Shown here piece after piece: positions 17,182-27,211 of a DNA stretch of 64,000 bases. Numbering within the stretch: position 1 is the first letter of the stretch; each line of letters starts with the position of its first letter. The DNA lies in contig NZ_RHUM01000014.1 of NCBI RefSeq assembly GCF_003937915.1, positions 42,835 through 106,834 of the forward strand, written 5' to 3'. Origin of the DNA: Erwinia sp. 198. Lineage in GTDB: Bacteria > Pseudomonadota > Gammaproteobacteria > Enterobacterales > Enterobacteriaceae. The notes beneath the pieces were generated by a model, which saw only the letters and a program-made list of their open reading frames with translations, was not told the origin of the DNA and made no database searches. The position numbers and the translations under genes were made by a program.

Positions 17182-17537
17182 AGCTGGTAAATACAGTAGG
17201 TCATTAACCGTCCAGCCTGGCTAATGCTCGGTTTCGAAACCTTTCCCGGCAGACCGGGCTGCTATCGCGGTGATACGTCAGGCCACCCTTTCACGGCACA
17301 ATAATTGTGATTGCCATCATATTAATTCAGTTATTGCCGATCGTGTATTCCATATCCCACCTGATATAGCGCAAAATTAATTCCCAATTCTTTGTTTGAT
17401 AAGGTCTTTAGTCTTTATTTTTGACGAAAATTACGCGGCTTGAAGGTTTCCTGAATCAGGTGTAAAACTTTCTTTGCCTTGTTGAGAGGTGAAAGGAAAC
17501 TAATTATATTTCAGGTTGAAATTAAAAGGATTTTATT
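17182..17537. other. Spacer between yjjV and a small membrane gene
   Basis: No gene seen. A perfect 12-bp palindrome GGTTTCGAAACC lies at 17230-17241, followed by CCCGGCAGACCGGG. The sequence becomes AT-rich from ~17290, suggesting a promoter for the following small gene. Confidence 0.4.
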
Positions 17538-17807
17538 ATGGCTATTCGAGAAGTTAGTGCTGAACTTCGGAGAGCTATTTCAGGGGCAAAAATTGGGCAT
17601 ATCATTGTTATTATCGTGGGATTTCAATTTGCATCAGCCATATTAAGTGGAGTGGGCATTGTGTCCGCCTGGTACACGCTACCGCAAAGCTTTTCGCGCT
17701 GGGCAGTGATAATAATAACCTCTTTGGGCAGCGTTCGCCTTTTAGATGATATCTTTGTTTTTCTTCTTAACAGATTAAATAAATCCGGTAGGGAAAGTAA
17801 TTATTGA
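17538..17807 (+). CDS. Small two-helix membrane protein, unknown
   Basis: 89 residues, start ATG 17538 with AAAAGGA seven bases upstream. After an amphipathic start (MAIREVSAELRRAISGAK), two hydrophobic stretches follow: GHIIVIIVGFQFASAILSGV and WAVIIITSLGSVRLLDDIFV. C-terminus basic (RLNKSGRESNY). No family recognised. The gene and its surroundings are more AT-rich than the adjacent housekeeping genes, so it may be a lineage-specific insertion between yjjV and deoC. A holin-like or regulatory membrane peptide is possible but unsupported. Confidence 0.6.
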   Translation: MAIREVSAELRRAISGAKIGHIIVIIVGFQFASAILSGVGIVSAWYTLPQSFSRWAVIIITSLGSVRLLDDIFVFLLNRLNKSGRESNY

Positions 17808-18070
17808 AATACCTGAATGAATCAGCCCATATAGTTCAAGGTCGCTTTGATTAGCGGCCTTATTTATTGAAAGGGCCATAAATAGCAGCACCGTTAATCT
17901 AACATTGATGCAGTCGGCGCGCAGCGTCATAACCTGTGACGTAGTTATTTCATAATTCGTGGATCCCATGCTGCTGGCAGAGGGGGTTCTCAGGCAGGGC
18001 ATCCATAATTATCGTCTGAAGAAACAGGCCTGAGGGTATTCTCCGCCAGGCGAATAGCGCCGTTTCTGAA

Positions 18071-18086
18071 TGTTACCATCATAACA
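18071..18086. promoter_or_regulatory. DeoR-type operator, distal
   Basis: TGTTACCATCATAACA: half-sites TGTTA and TAACA are identical to those of the E. coli deo operator, with a different six-base centre. It is 152 bp upstream of the proximal operator, a spacing suited to DNA looping. Confidence 0.55.
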
Positions 18087-18188
18087 TTTTATGATGCCTG
18101 CCAGGATGGCCCGTATCGGGACAGCCCGGCAGCCTGATGTAATTTTGTCCGGTTTACGGTATAATTACGGCAACAGCAGCGGCCTCAA

Positions 18189-18204
18189 TGTGAAAGCTAT
18201 CACA
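18189..18204. promoter_or_regulatory. CRP binding site upstream of deoC
   Basis: TGTGAAAGCTATCACA fits the TGTGA-N6-TCACA consensus perfectly. It lies between the two DeoR-type operators, 81 bp before the deoC start. Confidence 0.8.
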
Positions 18205-18222
18205 GACGAAGCCCGGAACGAA

Positions 18223-18238
18223 TGTTACTATTCTAACA
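18223..18238. promoter_or_regulatory. DeoR-type operator, proximal
   Basis: TGTTACTATTCTAACA differs at only two positions from the palindromic E. coli deo operator TGTTAGAATTCTAACA as I remember it. It probably overlaps a promoter -10 element, 46 bp before the deoC ATG. Confidence 0.7.
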
Positions 18239-18284
18239 TTGTCCCTGCACTGCGCTCACGCCAACCGCCTTTTCGGAGAAAACC

Positions 18285-19064
18285 ATGACTGATTTAACCA
18301 CTGCCGCCGTTCGCGCGCTGAAGCTGATGGATCTGACCACCCTGAACGACGACGATACGGACGCCAAAGTGGTTGCGCTGTGTCATCAGGCCAAAACGCC
18401 TGTTGGCGAGACGGCGGCCATCTGCATCTATCCCCGTTTTATTCCGATTGCGCGTAAAACGCTGCGCGAGCAGGGTACGCCGGATATTCGTATCGCTACC
18501 GTGACTAACTTCCCGCACGGCAACGACGACATCGAAATCGCCCTGGCGGAAACCCATGCCGCTATCGCCTACGGCGCTGACGAAGTGGACGTGGTTTTCC
18601 CTTACCGCGCGCTGATTGCCGGTAACGAAGAAGTCGGCTACGACATGGTTTACGCCTGCAAAGAAGCCTGCGCCGACGCGGGCGTGCTGCTGAAAGTCAT
18701 TATCGAAACCGGCGAGCTGAAAACAGAAGAGCTAATCCGTAAAGCGTCTGAAATTGCTATTAATGCCGGTGCGGACTTTATTAAAACCTCTACCGGCAAA
18801 GTAGCGGTTAACGCCACGCCGGAAGTAGCGGAAATCATGCTGCGGGTGATTGCCGAAAAAGGCGTAAAGCATCAGGTTGGCTTTAAGCCGGCGGGCGGCG
18901 TGAAAACCGCTGAAGACGCGGCTATCTATCTGAAGCTGGCGGACGATATCCTGGGCGAAGAGTGGGCCGATGCGCGGCATTTCCGCTTCGGCGCCTCCAG
19001 CCTGCTGGCCAGCCTGCTGAACGCGGCCGGTCACGCTGGAGCAAAAAGCGATTCCGCTTACTAA
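18285..19064 (+). CDS. deoC: Deoxyribose-phosphate aldolase
   Basis: 259 residues, the E. coli length. Schiff-base Lys lies in [10 protein letters not shown], the second catalytic Lys in QVGFKPAGG, and the Asp in [10 protein letters not shown]. Cleaves 2-deoxyribose 5-phosphate to acetaldehyde and glyceraldehyde 3-phosphate. First gene of deoCABD; CRP and DeoR-like sites are directly upstream. ATG 18285 follows CGGAGA. Confidence 0.98.
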   Translation: MTDLTTAAVRALKLMDLTTLNDDDTDAKVVALCHQAKTPVGETAAICIYPRFIPIARKTLREQGTPDIRIATVTNFPHGNDDIEIALAETHAAIAYGADEVDVVFPYRALIAGNEEVGYDMVYACKEACADAGVLLKVIIETGELKTEELIRKASEIAINAGADFIKTSTGKVAVNATPEVAEIMLRVIAEKGVKHQVGFKPAGGVKTAEDAAIYLKLADDILGEEWADARHFRFGASSLLASLLNAAGHAGAKSDSAY

Positions 19065-19085
19065 TCCACCTTCATAAACGGGTCA

Positions 19086-19109
19086 GCCCGCCTGCCGAAA
19101 GAAGCGGGC
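19086..19109 (+). other. Intercistronic hairpin deoC-deoA
   Basis: GCCCGC (19086-19091) / GCGGGC (19104-19109) in the 103-bp gap; may set relative mRNA stability. No T run. Confidence 0.35.
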
Positions 19110-19167
19110 GCCCGTCAACCCAGCCCGGACGCGACGGCCGGGCCATCAAACCTCACCAGGGGGTAAC

Positions 19168-20490
19168 GTGTTTCTGCCACAGGAAATTATTCGTAAAAAA
19201 AGAGATGGTCAGGCGCTGAGCGAGGAAGAAATTCGCTTCTTTATTAACGGTGTTCGCGATAACGCGGTATCGGAAGGACAAATCGCCGCGCTGGCGATGA
19301 CCATCTGGTTCCATGATATGACGCTGCCAGAGCGCGTGGCGCTGACGATGGCGATGCGCGATTCCGGCTCGGTGCTGAACTGGCAGAGCCTGGGGCTGAA
19401 CGGGCCGGTAGTGGATAAGCACTCTACCGGCGGCGTGGGCGATGTCACCTCGCTGATGCTTGGCCCGATGGTGGCGGCCTGCGGCGGCTACGTGCCGATG
19501 ATTTCCGGGCGCGGCCTTGGCCACACCGGCGGCACGCTGGATAAGCTGGAGGCGATCCCCGGCTTCGATATCTTCCCGGAAGATCACACTTTCCGCAATA
19601 TTATCAAAGAGGTTGGCGTGGCGATTATCGGCCAGACCAACTCGCTGGCGCCGGCCGACAAGCGCTTCTACGCCACGCGCGATATCACGGCGACCGTTGA
19701 TTCCATTCCGCTGATCACCGCCTCGATCCTGGCGAAAAAGCTCGCCGAAGGGCTGGATGCGCTGGTGATGGACGTTAAAGTCGGTTCAGGCGCTTTTATG
19801 CCGACTTTTGAGCAGTCTGAAAGCCTGGCGCAGGCGATTGTCGGCGTGGCCAACGGCGCAGGCTGCAAAACTACCGCGCTGCTGACCGATATGAATCAGG
19901 TGCTGGCCTCCAGCGCGGGCAACGCGCTGGAAGTGCGCGAGGCGGTGCGCTTCCTGACCGGCGAATACCGCAATCCGCGCCTGCTGGAGGTGACGATGGC
20001 GCTCAGCGCCGAAATGCTGGTGTCAGGCGGCCTGGCGGCAGATCGCGACGAAGCCATGCGCAAACTTCAGGCGGTGTTGGATAACGGCCGCGCGGCGGAA
20101 GTCTTTGCGCGCATGGTGGCTGCGCAAAAAGGCCCGACCGACTTTATCGACAGGCTGGACAGCTACCTGCCCGCGCCGATGCTCAGTAAAGCGGTGTATG
20201 CCGACCGGCCGGGCATCGTCAGCGCAATGGATACCCGCGCGCTGGGGCTGGCGGTGGTGGCAATGGGCGGCGGCCGTCGTCGCGCCAGCGACAGTATCGA
20301 CTACAGCGTAGGGCTGAGCGAGATGGCGCAGCTGGGTGACAGCGTGGACGGCCAGCGGCCGCTGGCCATGATCCACGCCGCCAGCGAAGCGAGCTGGCAG
20401 GAGGCTGCCGCAGCAGTGAAACAGGCGATAACCCTGGCAGAAAAATCACCGCCGCCGACGCCAGTTATTTATCGCAGAGTGACGCAATAA
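19168..20490 (+). CDS. deoA: Thymidine phosphorylase
   Basis: 440 residues from GTG 19168 ([20 protein letters not shown] start as in the family; CAGGGGG upstream). The pyrimidine nucleoside phosphorylase signature is visible as [20 protein letters not shown], and the phosphate-binding KHSTGGVGD. Converts thymidine to thymine and deoxyribose 1-phosphate, which DeoB then isomerises. Confidence 0.98.
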   Translation: MFLPQEIIRKKRDGQALSEEEIRFFINGVRDNAVSEGQIAALAMTIWFHDMTLPERVALTMAMRDSGSVLNWQSLGLNGPVVDKHSTGGVGDVTSLMLGPMVAACGGYVPMISGRGLGHTGGTLDKLEAIPGFDIFPEDHTFRNIIKEVGVAIIGQTNSLAPADKRFYATRDITATVDSIPLITASILAKKLAEGLDALVMDVKVGSGAFMPTFEQSESLAQAIVGVANGAGCKTTALLTDMNQVLASSAGNALEVREAVRFLTGEYRNPRLLEVTMALSAEMLVSGGLAADRDEAMRKLQAVLDNGRAAEVFARMVAAQKGPTDFIDRLDSYLPAPMLSKAVYADRPGIVSAMDTRALGLAVVAMGGGRRRASDSIDYSVGLSEMAQLGDSVDGQRPLAMIHAASEASWQEAAAAVKQAITLAEKSPPPTPVIYRRVTQ

Positions 20491-20551
20491 ACGGCATACT
20501 GTTCCGATCGATAAAATTTAGCTCATCGCGTTAACAACGCAGGAGACCACG

Positions 20552-21775
20552 ATGAAACGTGCATTTATTATGGTGCTCGACTCTTTCGGTATTGGGTCAA
20601 GCAAAGACGCTCATAAGTTTGGCGATGAAGGTTCCGATACGCTGGGGCATATTGCCGAAGCCTGCTTTAAAGGCGAAGCGGATATCGGCCGCAAAGGGCC
20701 GCTGCATCTGCCCAATCTAACCGCGCTGGGCCTGGGCAAAGCGGCGGAAGCTTCTACCGGTAAATTCCCATCAGGGCTGGACAAAGACGCTGAAATTATC
20801 GGCGCCTACGCCTATGCCAGCGAGCTGTCGTCGGGCAAAGATACGCCTTCCGGCCATTGGGAAATCGCCGGCGTGCCGGTGCTGTTTGACTGGGGCTACT
20901 TTACGGAAAAAGAGAACAGCTTCCCGCAGGCGCTGCTGGACGAGCTGGTAGAAAAAGCGGGCCTGCCTGGCTACCTGGGCAACTGCCACTCTTCCGGCAC
21001 GGTGATCCTTGACCAGCTGGGCGAAGAGCATATGAAAACCGGCAAGCCGATTTTCTATACCTCTGCCGACTCGGTGTTCCAGATCGCCTGCCATGAAGAA
21101 ACCTTTGGCTTACAGCGCCTGTACGATCTCTGTGAAATCGCCCGCGAAGCGCTGACCGAAGGCGGCTATAACATTGGCCGCGTGATCGCGCGTCCGTTTG
21201 TGGGCGACAAAGCGGGGCACTTCGAGCGTACCGGCAACCGCCACGATCTGGCCGTTGAACCGCCTTCGCCCACCATCCTGAAAAAGCTGGTGGAAGAAAA
21301 GGGCGGCGAAGTGGTTTCCGTGGGCAAAATTGCCGATATCTATGCGCACGTCGGCATCACTAAAAAAGTGAAGGCCACCGGGCTGGACGCGCTGTTCGAC
21401 GCGACCGTGCAGGAGATGAAAACGGCGCCGGACAACAGCATCGTCTTTACCAACTTTGTGGATTTCGACTCCACCTGGGGCCACCGTCGCGACGTGGCTG
21501 GCTACGCGGGCGGCCTGGAGCTGTTTGACCGTCGCCTGCCGGAGCTGATGGCGCTGGTCCAGGAGGGCGATATTCTGATCCTCACCGCCGACCACGGCTG
21601 CGATCCAACCTGGCAGGGCACGGAACATACCCGCGAGCACATCCCAATTTTGATCTACGGCCCGAACGTTAAACCAGGCTCGCTGGGATACCGTGACACT
21701 TTTGCGGATATCGGTCAGACTGTCGCAACGTATTTTGGCCTGTCCGCAATGGAATATGGCAAAAGCATGCTGTAA
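20552..21775 (+). CDS. deoB: Phosphopentomutase
   Basis: 407 residues, E. coli length. Alkaline-phosphatase-superfamily metal sites: MVLDSFGIG near the N-terminus, [15 protein letters not shown], and [19 protein letters not shown] near the C-terminus. Converts (deoxy)ribose 1-phosphate to the 5-phosphate, linking DeoA/DeoD to DeoC. Starts 61 bp after deoA with CAGGAGA upstream. Confidence 0.98.
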   Translation: MKRAFIMVLDSFGIGSSKDAHKFGDEGSDTLGHIAEACFKGEADIGRKGPLHLPNLTALGLGKAAEASTGKFPSGLDKDAEIIGAYAYASELSSGKDTPSGHWEIAGVPVLFDWGYFTEKENSFPQALLDELVEKAGLPGYLGNCHSSGTVILDQLGEEHMKTGKPIFYTSADSVFQIACHEETFGLQRLYDLCEIAREALTEGGYNIGRVIARPFVGDKAGHFERTGNRHDLAVEPPSPTILKKLVEEKGGEVVSVGKIADIYAHVGITKKVKATGLDALFDATVQEMKTAPDNSIVFTNFVDFDSTWGHRRDVAGYAGGLELFDRRLPELMALVQEGDILILTADHGCDPTWQGTEHTREHIPILIYGPNVKPGSLGYRDTFADIGQTVATYFGLSAMEYGKSML

Positions 21776-21830
21776 TCAGCGCAACGTAACATGCCGGTGC
21801 AAGCCGGCAAAAAGTAAATAAGGATAAAAG

Positions 21831-22550
21831 ATGGCTACCCCTCATATTAACGCAGAAATGGGTGATTTCGCTGACGTGGTGCTGATGCCGGGCGACCCGC
21901 TGCGCGCAAAGCACATTGCGGAAACCTTTTTGCAGGATGCCGTGGAAGTCAATAACGTGCGTGGAATGCTGGGCTATACCGGCACCTACAAGGGCCGTAA
22001 AATTTCCGTGATGGGTCACGGCATGGGCATTCCTTCCTGCTCGATCTATGCCAAAGAGCTGATCACCGAATTCGGCGTGAAGAAGATTATTCGCGTAGGC
22101 TCCTGCGGCGCGGTTCGTGAAGACGTGAAACTGCGCGATATCGTGATCGGTATGGGTGCAAGCACCGATTCCAAAGTGAACCGGATGCGCTTTAAGGATC
22201 ACGATTTCGCGGCCATCGCCGATTTCGATATGGTGCGCGATGCGGTAGACGCGGCGAAAAACCTGGGCGTGGAAGCACGCGTCGGTAACATTTTCTCTGC
22301 CGATCTGTTCTATACGCCGGATCCGCAGATGTTTGACGTAATGGAAAAATACGGCATCCTGGGCGTGGAAATGGAAGCGGCGGGCATCTATGGCGTGGCG
22401 GCGGAGTTCGGTGCGAAAGCGCTGGCTATCTGTACCGTTTCCGACCATATCCGCACCCATGAGCAGACCTCAGCGGCCGAGCGTCAGACCACGTTTAACG
22501 ACATGGTTGAGATCGCGCTGGAATCCGTTCTGCTGGGCGACAAAGCCTGA
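21831..22550 (+). CDS. deoD: Purine nucleoside phosphorylase, DeoD type
   Basis: 239 residues. Family motifs: [41 protein letters not shown], and [10 protein letters not shown] with the catalytic [10 protein letters not shown]. Hexameric enzyme cleaving purine (deoxy)nucleosides with phosphate. AAGGATAAAAG precedes ATG 21831. Last gene of the operon; two hairpins follow. Confidence 0.98.
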   Translation: MATPHINAEMGDFADVVLMPGDPLRAKHIAETFLQDAVEVNNVRGMLGYTGTYKGRKISVMGHGMGIPSCSIYAKELITEFGVKKIIRVGSCGAVREDVKLRDIVIGMGASTDSKVNRMRFKDHDFAAIADFDMVRDAVDAAKNLGVEARVGNIFSADLFYTPDPQMFDVMEKYGILGVEMEAAGIYGVAAEFGAKALAICTVSDHIRTHEQTSAAERQTTFNDMVEIALESVLLGDKA

Positions 22551-22556
22551 TTTAAG

Positions 22557-22612
22557 CGGCCGCTGCCCTCAGCGGCCGTTGGCTAAAGCCGGTTGAAAAA
22601 GCATCCGGCTTT
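22557..22612 (+). terminator. Tandem hairpins ending the deo operon
   Basis: First stem CGGCCGCTG (22557-22565) / CAGCGGCCG (22570-22578), loop CCCT. Second stem AAAGCCGG (22585-22592) / CCGGCTTT (22605-22612). Only short T runs; together they plausibly end transcription between deoD and convergent smp. Confidence 0.55.
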
Positions 22613-22724
22613 ACCGTAAGAGTATCCATTCACTTTCCCTACGCATTTTTTGGTATTGTCCTTTATCCTCAGGCGATCAAGTATCTGGTCACGGTCAGTT
22701 ACTACGCCCGGAAAAAAGCGGCCG

Positions 22725-23378
22725 CTAACTTTTATCCGCAGGCGTGTCGTCGCCATTATCTTCTTTTACCGGACGGTTAGCGGTAAGCAGAAAGGGCGAC
22801 TGCTGCCAGCGCGTGCGGCGATCCCGCAGCAGCGTACGGGTAAGGATTATGCCGATAGCCAGCGCCAGCAGCATCATCAGGCGCAGAATATTGGTGGTAT
22901 TATCGACCTGACGCGAATCCGTCACCAGCACATGGGTATCCAGCGTGACGCGTAGAAAACCGCGCGGTCCGTCAGCGCTGGCCAGCGGCTCTACCAGCTG
23001 ATGGTTGAAGTAGCTGCCGGCCCGTTGCCCGTCCAGCGCCAGCCGGTCGCGCACGTTAATGGTTTCGCCGCTGCGCGCCAGCAGCGTGCCGCTGTCGTCA
23101 TAGACCGACGCGTCCAGAATGCGGCTCTCTTTGGTCAGCTGCGCAAGAACATCGATAATCTTCTGATGGTTGTCATCGCTGTTTTCCATCAGCGGCGACA
23201 GGCTAAAGGCGACCTGGCGAGTCAGCGTGCGCGCCAGCTCCTCCACCTGCTCCGAGCGGGCCATCTGATGGCCCATGCTGAACCATGATGCGCCCTGCAT
23301 CAGCACGACCAGCAGCGCCAGGCAGATCAGGACGATTACCGTGCGGTGCAGCCGAAATGTTAGTTTGGCTTTTGCCAT
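22725..23378 (-). CDS. smp: Inner membrane protein Smp (YtjB)
   Basis: 217 residues. N-terminal helix TVIVLICLALLVVLMQGASW, a periplasmic domain of ~130 residues with coiled-coil-like start (RSEQVEELARTLTRQVAFSL), and a second helix ILRLMMLLALAIGIILTRTL near the C-terminus, then a basic/acidic cytoplasmic tail. Same position as in E. coli, divergent from serB. Role unknown; the layout resembles a sensor-like periplasmic domain between two helices. Confidence 0.9.
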   Translation of the reverse strand: MAKAKLTFRLHRTVIVLICLALLVVLMQGASWFSMGHQMARSEQVEELARTLTRQVAFSLSPLMENSDDNHQKIIDVLAQLTKESRILDASVYDDSGTLLARSGETINVRDRLALDGQRAGSYFNHQLVEPLASADGPRGFLRVTLDTHVLVTDSRQVDNTTNILRLMMLLALAIGIILTRTLLRDRRTRWQQSPFLLTANRPVKEDNGDDTPADKS

Positions 23379-23486
23379 TTTTGCCCTTCACATATTGTCC
23401 GGAAACGGAACCGCATTTATGTTGCCAGAAGCGGGCGAGACAGGGTAGCCTCTTGCGTGATTAAACTGTCCCCTACAGGAGCTGTA

Positions 23487-24464
23487 ATGCCAAATAGTCT
23501 GACCTGGTGCGACCTGCCTTCGGATGTCTCTCTCTGGCCGGGTTTACCTCTTTCCCTCAGCGGCGATGAAGTGATGCCGCTGGATTATCGCGCCGGCCGC
23601 ACCGGCTGGCTTCTGTATGGGCGCGGCCTGAATAAAGATCGCCTGACGGCGCTGCAGCACAGGCTGGGGGCGGCGATGGTCATCGTCAGCGCCTGGGCGG
23701 TGGAGGATTATCAGGTTATCCGGCTGGCAGGATCGCTGACGCCGCGCGCGGCCAAACTGGCGCACGAAGCCGGGCTGGACGTGGCGCCGCTGGGCCGTAT
23801 TCCGCATCTGAAAACGCCGGGTCTGCTGGTAATGGATATGGATTCCACCGCTATCCAGATTGAATGTATCGACGAGATCGCCAAACTGGCGGGCAGCGGC
23901 GAGCTGGTGGCGGAAGTGACCGAACGCGCGATGCGCGGCGAACTCGATTTTACCGCCAGCCTGCGCCAGCGCGTGGCTACACTTAAAGGCGCCGATGCCA
24001 ATATTCTGGCGCAGGTGCGGGCGGAAATGCCGCTGATGCCGGGTCTCAGTTCGCTGGTGCACAAGCTCCAGGCGCTGGGCTGGCAGGTGGCGATCGCTTC
24101 CGGCGGCTTTACCTATTTTGCGGAATACCTGCGCGACAAGCTGCGCCTTTCCGCGATTGTGGCGAACCAGCTGGAAATCCGCGACGGCAAGCTGACCGGC
24201 GAAGTGCTGGGCGATATCGTCGATGCGAAATACAAAGCCGAGACGCTGCGAAAGCTGGCAAAGCGCTTTGAGATCGCGCCGGAACAAACCGTGGCAATTG
24301 GCGACGGCGCCAACGATCTGCTGATGATCCAGGCGTCCGCGCTGGGCATCGCCTATCACGCCAAGCCAAAAGTTAACGAAAAAACAGAAGTTACCATCCG
24401 TCATGCTGACCTGCTGGGCGTGCTCTGCATCCTGACCGGCAGCCTGATCCATGAAGAACGCTAA
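23487..24464 (+). CDS. serB: Phosphoserine phosphatase
   Basis: 325 residues from ATG 23487 (MPNSLTWCDLPSD, with ACAGGAG eight bases before); the longer frame from 23457 lacks a binding site. HAD phosphatase motifs: DMDSTAIQIECIDE (nucleophile Asp and acid/base Asp), ASGGFT, and GDGANDLLM. N-terminal ~100 residues form the ACT-like regulatory domain seen in E. coli SerB. Last step of serine biosynthesis. The radA start is only 9 bp downstream, so the two form an operon. Confidence 0.97.
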   Translation: MPNSLTWCDLPSDVSLWPGLPLSLSGDEVMPLDYRAGRTGWLLYGRGLNKDRLTALQHRLGAAMVIVSAWAVEDYQVIRLAGSLTPRAAKLAHEAGLDVAPLGRIPHLKTPGLLVMDMDSTAIQIECIDEIAKLAGSGELVAEVTERAMRGELDFTASLRQRVATLKGADANILAQVRAEMPLMPGLSSLVHKLQALGWQVAIASGGFTYFAEYLRDKLRLSAIVANQLEIRDGKLTGEVLGDIVDAKYKAETLRKLAKRFEIAPEQTVAIGDGANDLLMIQASALGIAYHAKPKVNEKTEVTIRHADLLGVLCILTGSLIHEER

Positions 24465-24473
24465 GGGGTAGAT

Positions 24474-25856
24474 TTGGCCAAAGCGGTAAAGCGCGCCTTT
24501 GTTTGTAATGAATGCGGCGCAGATTATCCACGCTGGCAGGGGCAATGCAGCGCCTGCCACGCCTGGAACACCATCACCGAGGTGCGCCTGGCGGCGTCGC
24601 CAACGGTGGCGCGTAATGAACGTCTGACCGGCTATGCGGGCAGCGCTGGCCCAAGCCGCGTGCAAAAACTGTCGGAAATCAGCCTGGAGGCGCTGCCGCG
24701 CTTCAGCACCGGCTTTAAGGAGTTCGATCGCGTACTGGGCGGCGGCGTGGTGCCGGGCAGCGCCATCCTGATCGGCGGCAGCCCCGGCGCGGGGAAAAGT
24801 ACGCTGCTGCTGCAAACGCTCTGCAAGCTTTCCGAGAACATGAAAACGCTCTACGTTACCGGCGAAGAGTCGCTCCAGCAGGTGGCGATGCGCGCGCACC
24901 GGCTGGGTTTGCCGACCGCCAATCTGAATATGCTTTCGGAAACCAGCATCGAGCAGATCTGCCAGATCGCCGAGCAGGAAGAGCCAAAGCTGATGGTGAT
25001 TGACTCTATCCAGGTGATGCATATGGCGGATATCCAGTCCTCGCCTGGCAGCGTGGCGCAGGTCAGGGAAACCGCCGCCTACCTGACCCGCTTTGCGAAA
25101 ACGCGCGGCGTGGCGATCGTGATGGTCGGCCACGTGACGAAAGACGGCTCGCTGGCGGGGCCAAAGGTTCTGGAACACTGCATCGACTGCTCGGTGCTGC
25201 TGGATGGCGATGCGGATTCGCGTTTCCGTACCCTGCGCAGCCATAAAAACCGCTTCGGCGCGGTGAACGAGCTGGGCGTGTTCGCCATGACCGAACAGGG
25301 GCTGCGGGAAGTCAGCAATCCTTCCGCCATCTTCCTCAGCCGCGGCGACGAAGTCACCTCCGGCAGTTCGGTAATGGTGCTGTGGGAGGGCACGCGGCCG
25401 CTGCTGGTTGAGATCCAGGCACTGGTGGATCACTCGATGCTGGGGAACCCACGCCGCGTGGCGGTCGGCCTGGAGCAGAACCGCCTGGCGATCCTGCTGG
25501 CGGTACTGCATCGTCACGGCGGTCTGCAAATGGCCGATCAGGACGTTTTCGTCAACGTGGTCGGTGGTGTGAAGGTCACGGAGACCAGCGCCGACTTAGC
25601 GTTAATGCTGTCGATGGTGTCCAGCCTGCGCGATCGCCCTTTGCCGCAGGATCTGGTGGTGTTTGGCGAGGTAGGGCTGGCCGGAGAAATCCGTCCGGTG
25701 CCGAGCGGCCAGGAGCGGATTTCCGAAGCGGCCAAGCACGGTTTCCGTCGCGCCATCGTGCCCATTGCCAACGTGCCGAAGAAAACGCCAGAGAACATGA
25801 AGGTTTACGGCGTGAAAAAGCTGGCCGACGCGCTGGCGATCCTCGACGAGCTTTAA
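24474..25856 (+). CDS. radA: DNA repair and branch-migration protein RadA (Sms)
   Basis: 460 residues, from TTG 24474 with AAGGGG six bases upstream; the protein begins AKAVKRAFVCNECGADYP as in E. coli. Domains: zinc finger CNECG...CSAC (residues ~11-31), RecA-like ATPase with Walker A GGSPGAGKST (~100) and the RadA-specific KNRFG, and a Lon-protease-like C-terminal domain (from ~300). Processes recombination intermediates. A GC-rich hairpin follows. Confidence 0.97.
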   Translation: MAKAVKRAFVCNECGADYPRWQGQCSACHAWNTITEVRLAASPTVARNERLTGYAGSAGPSRVQKLSEISLEALPRFSTGFKEFDRVLGGGVVPGSAILIGGSPGAGKSTLLLQTLCKLSENMKTLYVTGEESLQQVAMRAHRLGLPTANLNMLSETSIEQICQIAEQEEPKLMVIDSIQVMHMADIQSSPGSVAQVRETAAYLTRFAKTRGVAIVMVGHVTKDGSLAGPKVLEHCIDCSVLLDGDADSRFRTLRSHKNRFGAVNELGVFAMTEQGLREVSNPSAIFLSRGDEVTSGSSVMVLWEGTRPLLVEIQALVDHSMLGNPRRVAVGLEQNRLAILLAVLHRHGGLQMADQDVFVNVVGGVKVTETSADLALMLSMVSSLRDRPLPQDLVVFGEVGLAGEIRPVPSGQERISEAAKHGFRRAIVPIANVPKKTPENMKVYGVKKLADALAILDEL

Positions 25857-25863
25857 CTTAAAA

Positions 25864-25886
25864 GCGGAGCGTATTGCGCGCTCCGC
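25864..25886 (+). terminator. Hairpin between radA and nadR
   Basis: GCGGAGCG (25864-25871) / CGCTCCGC (25879-25886). No T run; partial terminator or processing site. Confidence 0.4.
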
Positions 25887-25931
25887 ACTTCAAAGTGGCG
25901 GAACGTACGCCCGTTATGCAGGAGGCACCCG

Positions 25932-27173
25932 GTGTCGTCATTTGATTATCTGAAAACGGCTATTCGCCAGCAGGGCTGTACGTTGCAGCAGGTGGCGGAA
26001 GCCAGCGGCATGACCAAGGGCTACCTCAGCCAGCTGCTCAACGCCAAGATCAAAAGCCCCAGCGCGCAAAAGCTGGAGGCGCTGCATCGCTATCTTGGCC
26101 TGGAGTTTCCGCGCCGTGAAAAAACCATCGGCGTGGTGTTCGGCAAATTCTATCCGCTGCATACCGGGCACATCTATCTGATCCAGCGCGCCTGTAGCCA
26201 GGTCGACGAGCTGCATATCATTATGGGCTACGACGAGTCGCGCGACCGCGAGCTGTTCGAGGCCAGCGCCATGTCGCAGCAGCCGACCGTCAGCGATCGC
26301 CTGCGCTGGCTGCTGCAAACTTTTAAGTACCAGAAAAATATCCGTATCCATTCGTTTAACGAAGAGGGCATGGAGCCTTATCCGCACGGCTGGGACGTCT
26401 GGAGCCGCGGCATCAACGACTTTATGGAAAACCACGGCATCGTCCCCAACCGGGTTTATACCAGCGAAGAGCCGGATGCGCCGCAGTATCAGCAACATTT
26501 GGGCATTGAGGCCGTCCTGATCGATCCCAAACGATCCTTTATGAATATCAGTGGCGCGCAGATCCGCCAGGATCCTTTTCGCTACTGGGAATATATTCCG
26601 ACGGAAGTAAAACCCTTCTTTGTGCGCACGGTGGCTATCCTGGGCGGCGAGTCGAGCGGCAAATCCACGTTGGTTAACAAGCTGGCAAATATTTTTAACA
26701 CCACCAGCGCCTGGGAATTTGGCCGCGACTACGTTTTCTCGCACCTGGGCGGTGACGAGATGGCGCTGCAGTACTCCGACTACGATAAGATCGCGCTGGG
26801 CCAGGCACAGTACATTGATTTTGCGGTGAAATATGCGAACAAGGTCGCCTTTATCGATACCGACTTTGTGACGACCCAGGCCTTCTGTAAGAAGTATGAG
26901 GGGCGCGAGCATCCTTTTGTGCAGGCGCTGATTGATGAGTACCGCTTTGATTTGGTGATCCTGGTCGAGAACAACGTTCCCTGGGTAGCGGACGGGCTGC
27001 GCAGCCTCGGCAGCTCGGTGGATCGCAAAGAGTTCCAGGCGCTGCTGGTTTCCATGCTGGAGGCAAACAATATCGATTTTGTGCACGTCGAGCAGGACAG
27101 CTACGACGAGCGCTTTCTGCGCTGCGTGGAGCTGGTACAGGAGATGCTGGGCGCGCGATCGACCGGCGGCTGA
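25932..27173 (+). CDS. nadR: NadR: NAD repressor, NMN adenylyltransferase and ribosylnicotinamide kinase
   Basis: 413 residues from GTG 25932, with GGAGG at 25921-25925. Three domains: helix-turn-helix (CTLQQVAEASGMTKGYLSQL, residues ~16-55), NMN adenylyltransferase with GKFYPLHTGHIYLI (~70-78) and ISGAQIR, and a C-terminal kinase with Walker A GGESSGKST (~237). Full three-domain form as in E. coli and Salmonella. Represses NAD synthesis genes when NAD is high. Confidence 0.97.
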   Translation: MSSFDYLKTAIRQQGCTLQQVAEASGMTKGYLSQLLNAKIKSPSAQKLEALHRYLGLEFPRREKTIGVVFGKFYPLHTGHIYLIQRACSQVDELHIIMGYDESRDRELFEASAMSQQPTVSDRLRWLLQTFKYQKNIRIHSFNEEGMEPYPHGWDVWSRGINDFMENHGIVPNRVYTSEEPDAPQYQQHLGIEAVLIDPKRSFMNISGAQIRQDPFRYWEYIPTEVKPFFVRTVAILGGESSGKSTLVNKLANIFNTTSAWEFGRDYVFSHLGGDEMALQYSDYDKIALGQAQYIDFAVKYANKVAFIDTDFVTTQAFCKKYEGREHPFVQALIDEYRFDLVILVENNVPWVADGLRSLGSSVDRKEFQALLVSMLEANNIDFVHVEQDSYDERFLRCVELVQEMLGARSTGG

Positions 27174-27180
27174 GGGAATA

Positions 27181-27206
27181 AAGGGAGCGGAGGACGCTCC
27201 CTTTTT
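27181..27206. terminator. Bidirectional terminator between nadR and the MFS gene
   Basis: AAGGGAGCG (27181-27189) / CGCTCCCTT (27195-27203), loop of five, T run to 27206. It separates two convergent genes only 38 bp apart. Confidence 0.85.
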
Positions 27207-27211
27207 GTTTG

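Larger units (their letters stand above)
17808..18284. promoter_or_regulatory. deo operon regulatory region
   Basis: Gene-free 477 bp. Its 3' part holds two DeoR-type operators and a perfect CRP site (listed separately). A TATAAT at 18160-18165 and a TATTCT inside the second operator (18229-18234) are candidate -10 elements. The layout implies repression by DeoR and activation by cAMP-CRP, as in E. coli. Confidence 0.6.

Noticed and set aside
23544..25529. 661-codon minus-strand frame opposite serB-radA
   Set aside because: Covers two unmistakable plus-strand genes; rich in His/Arg/Gln, typical of antisense of high-GC coding DNA.
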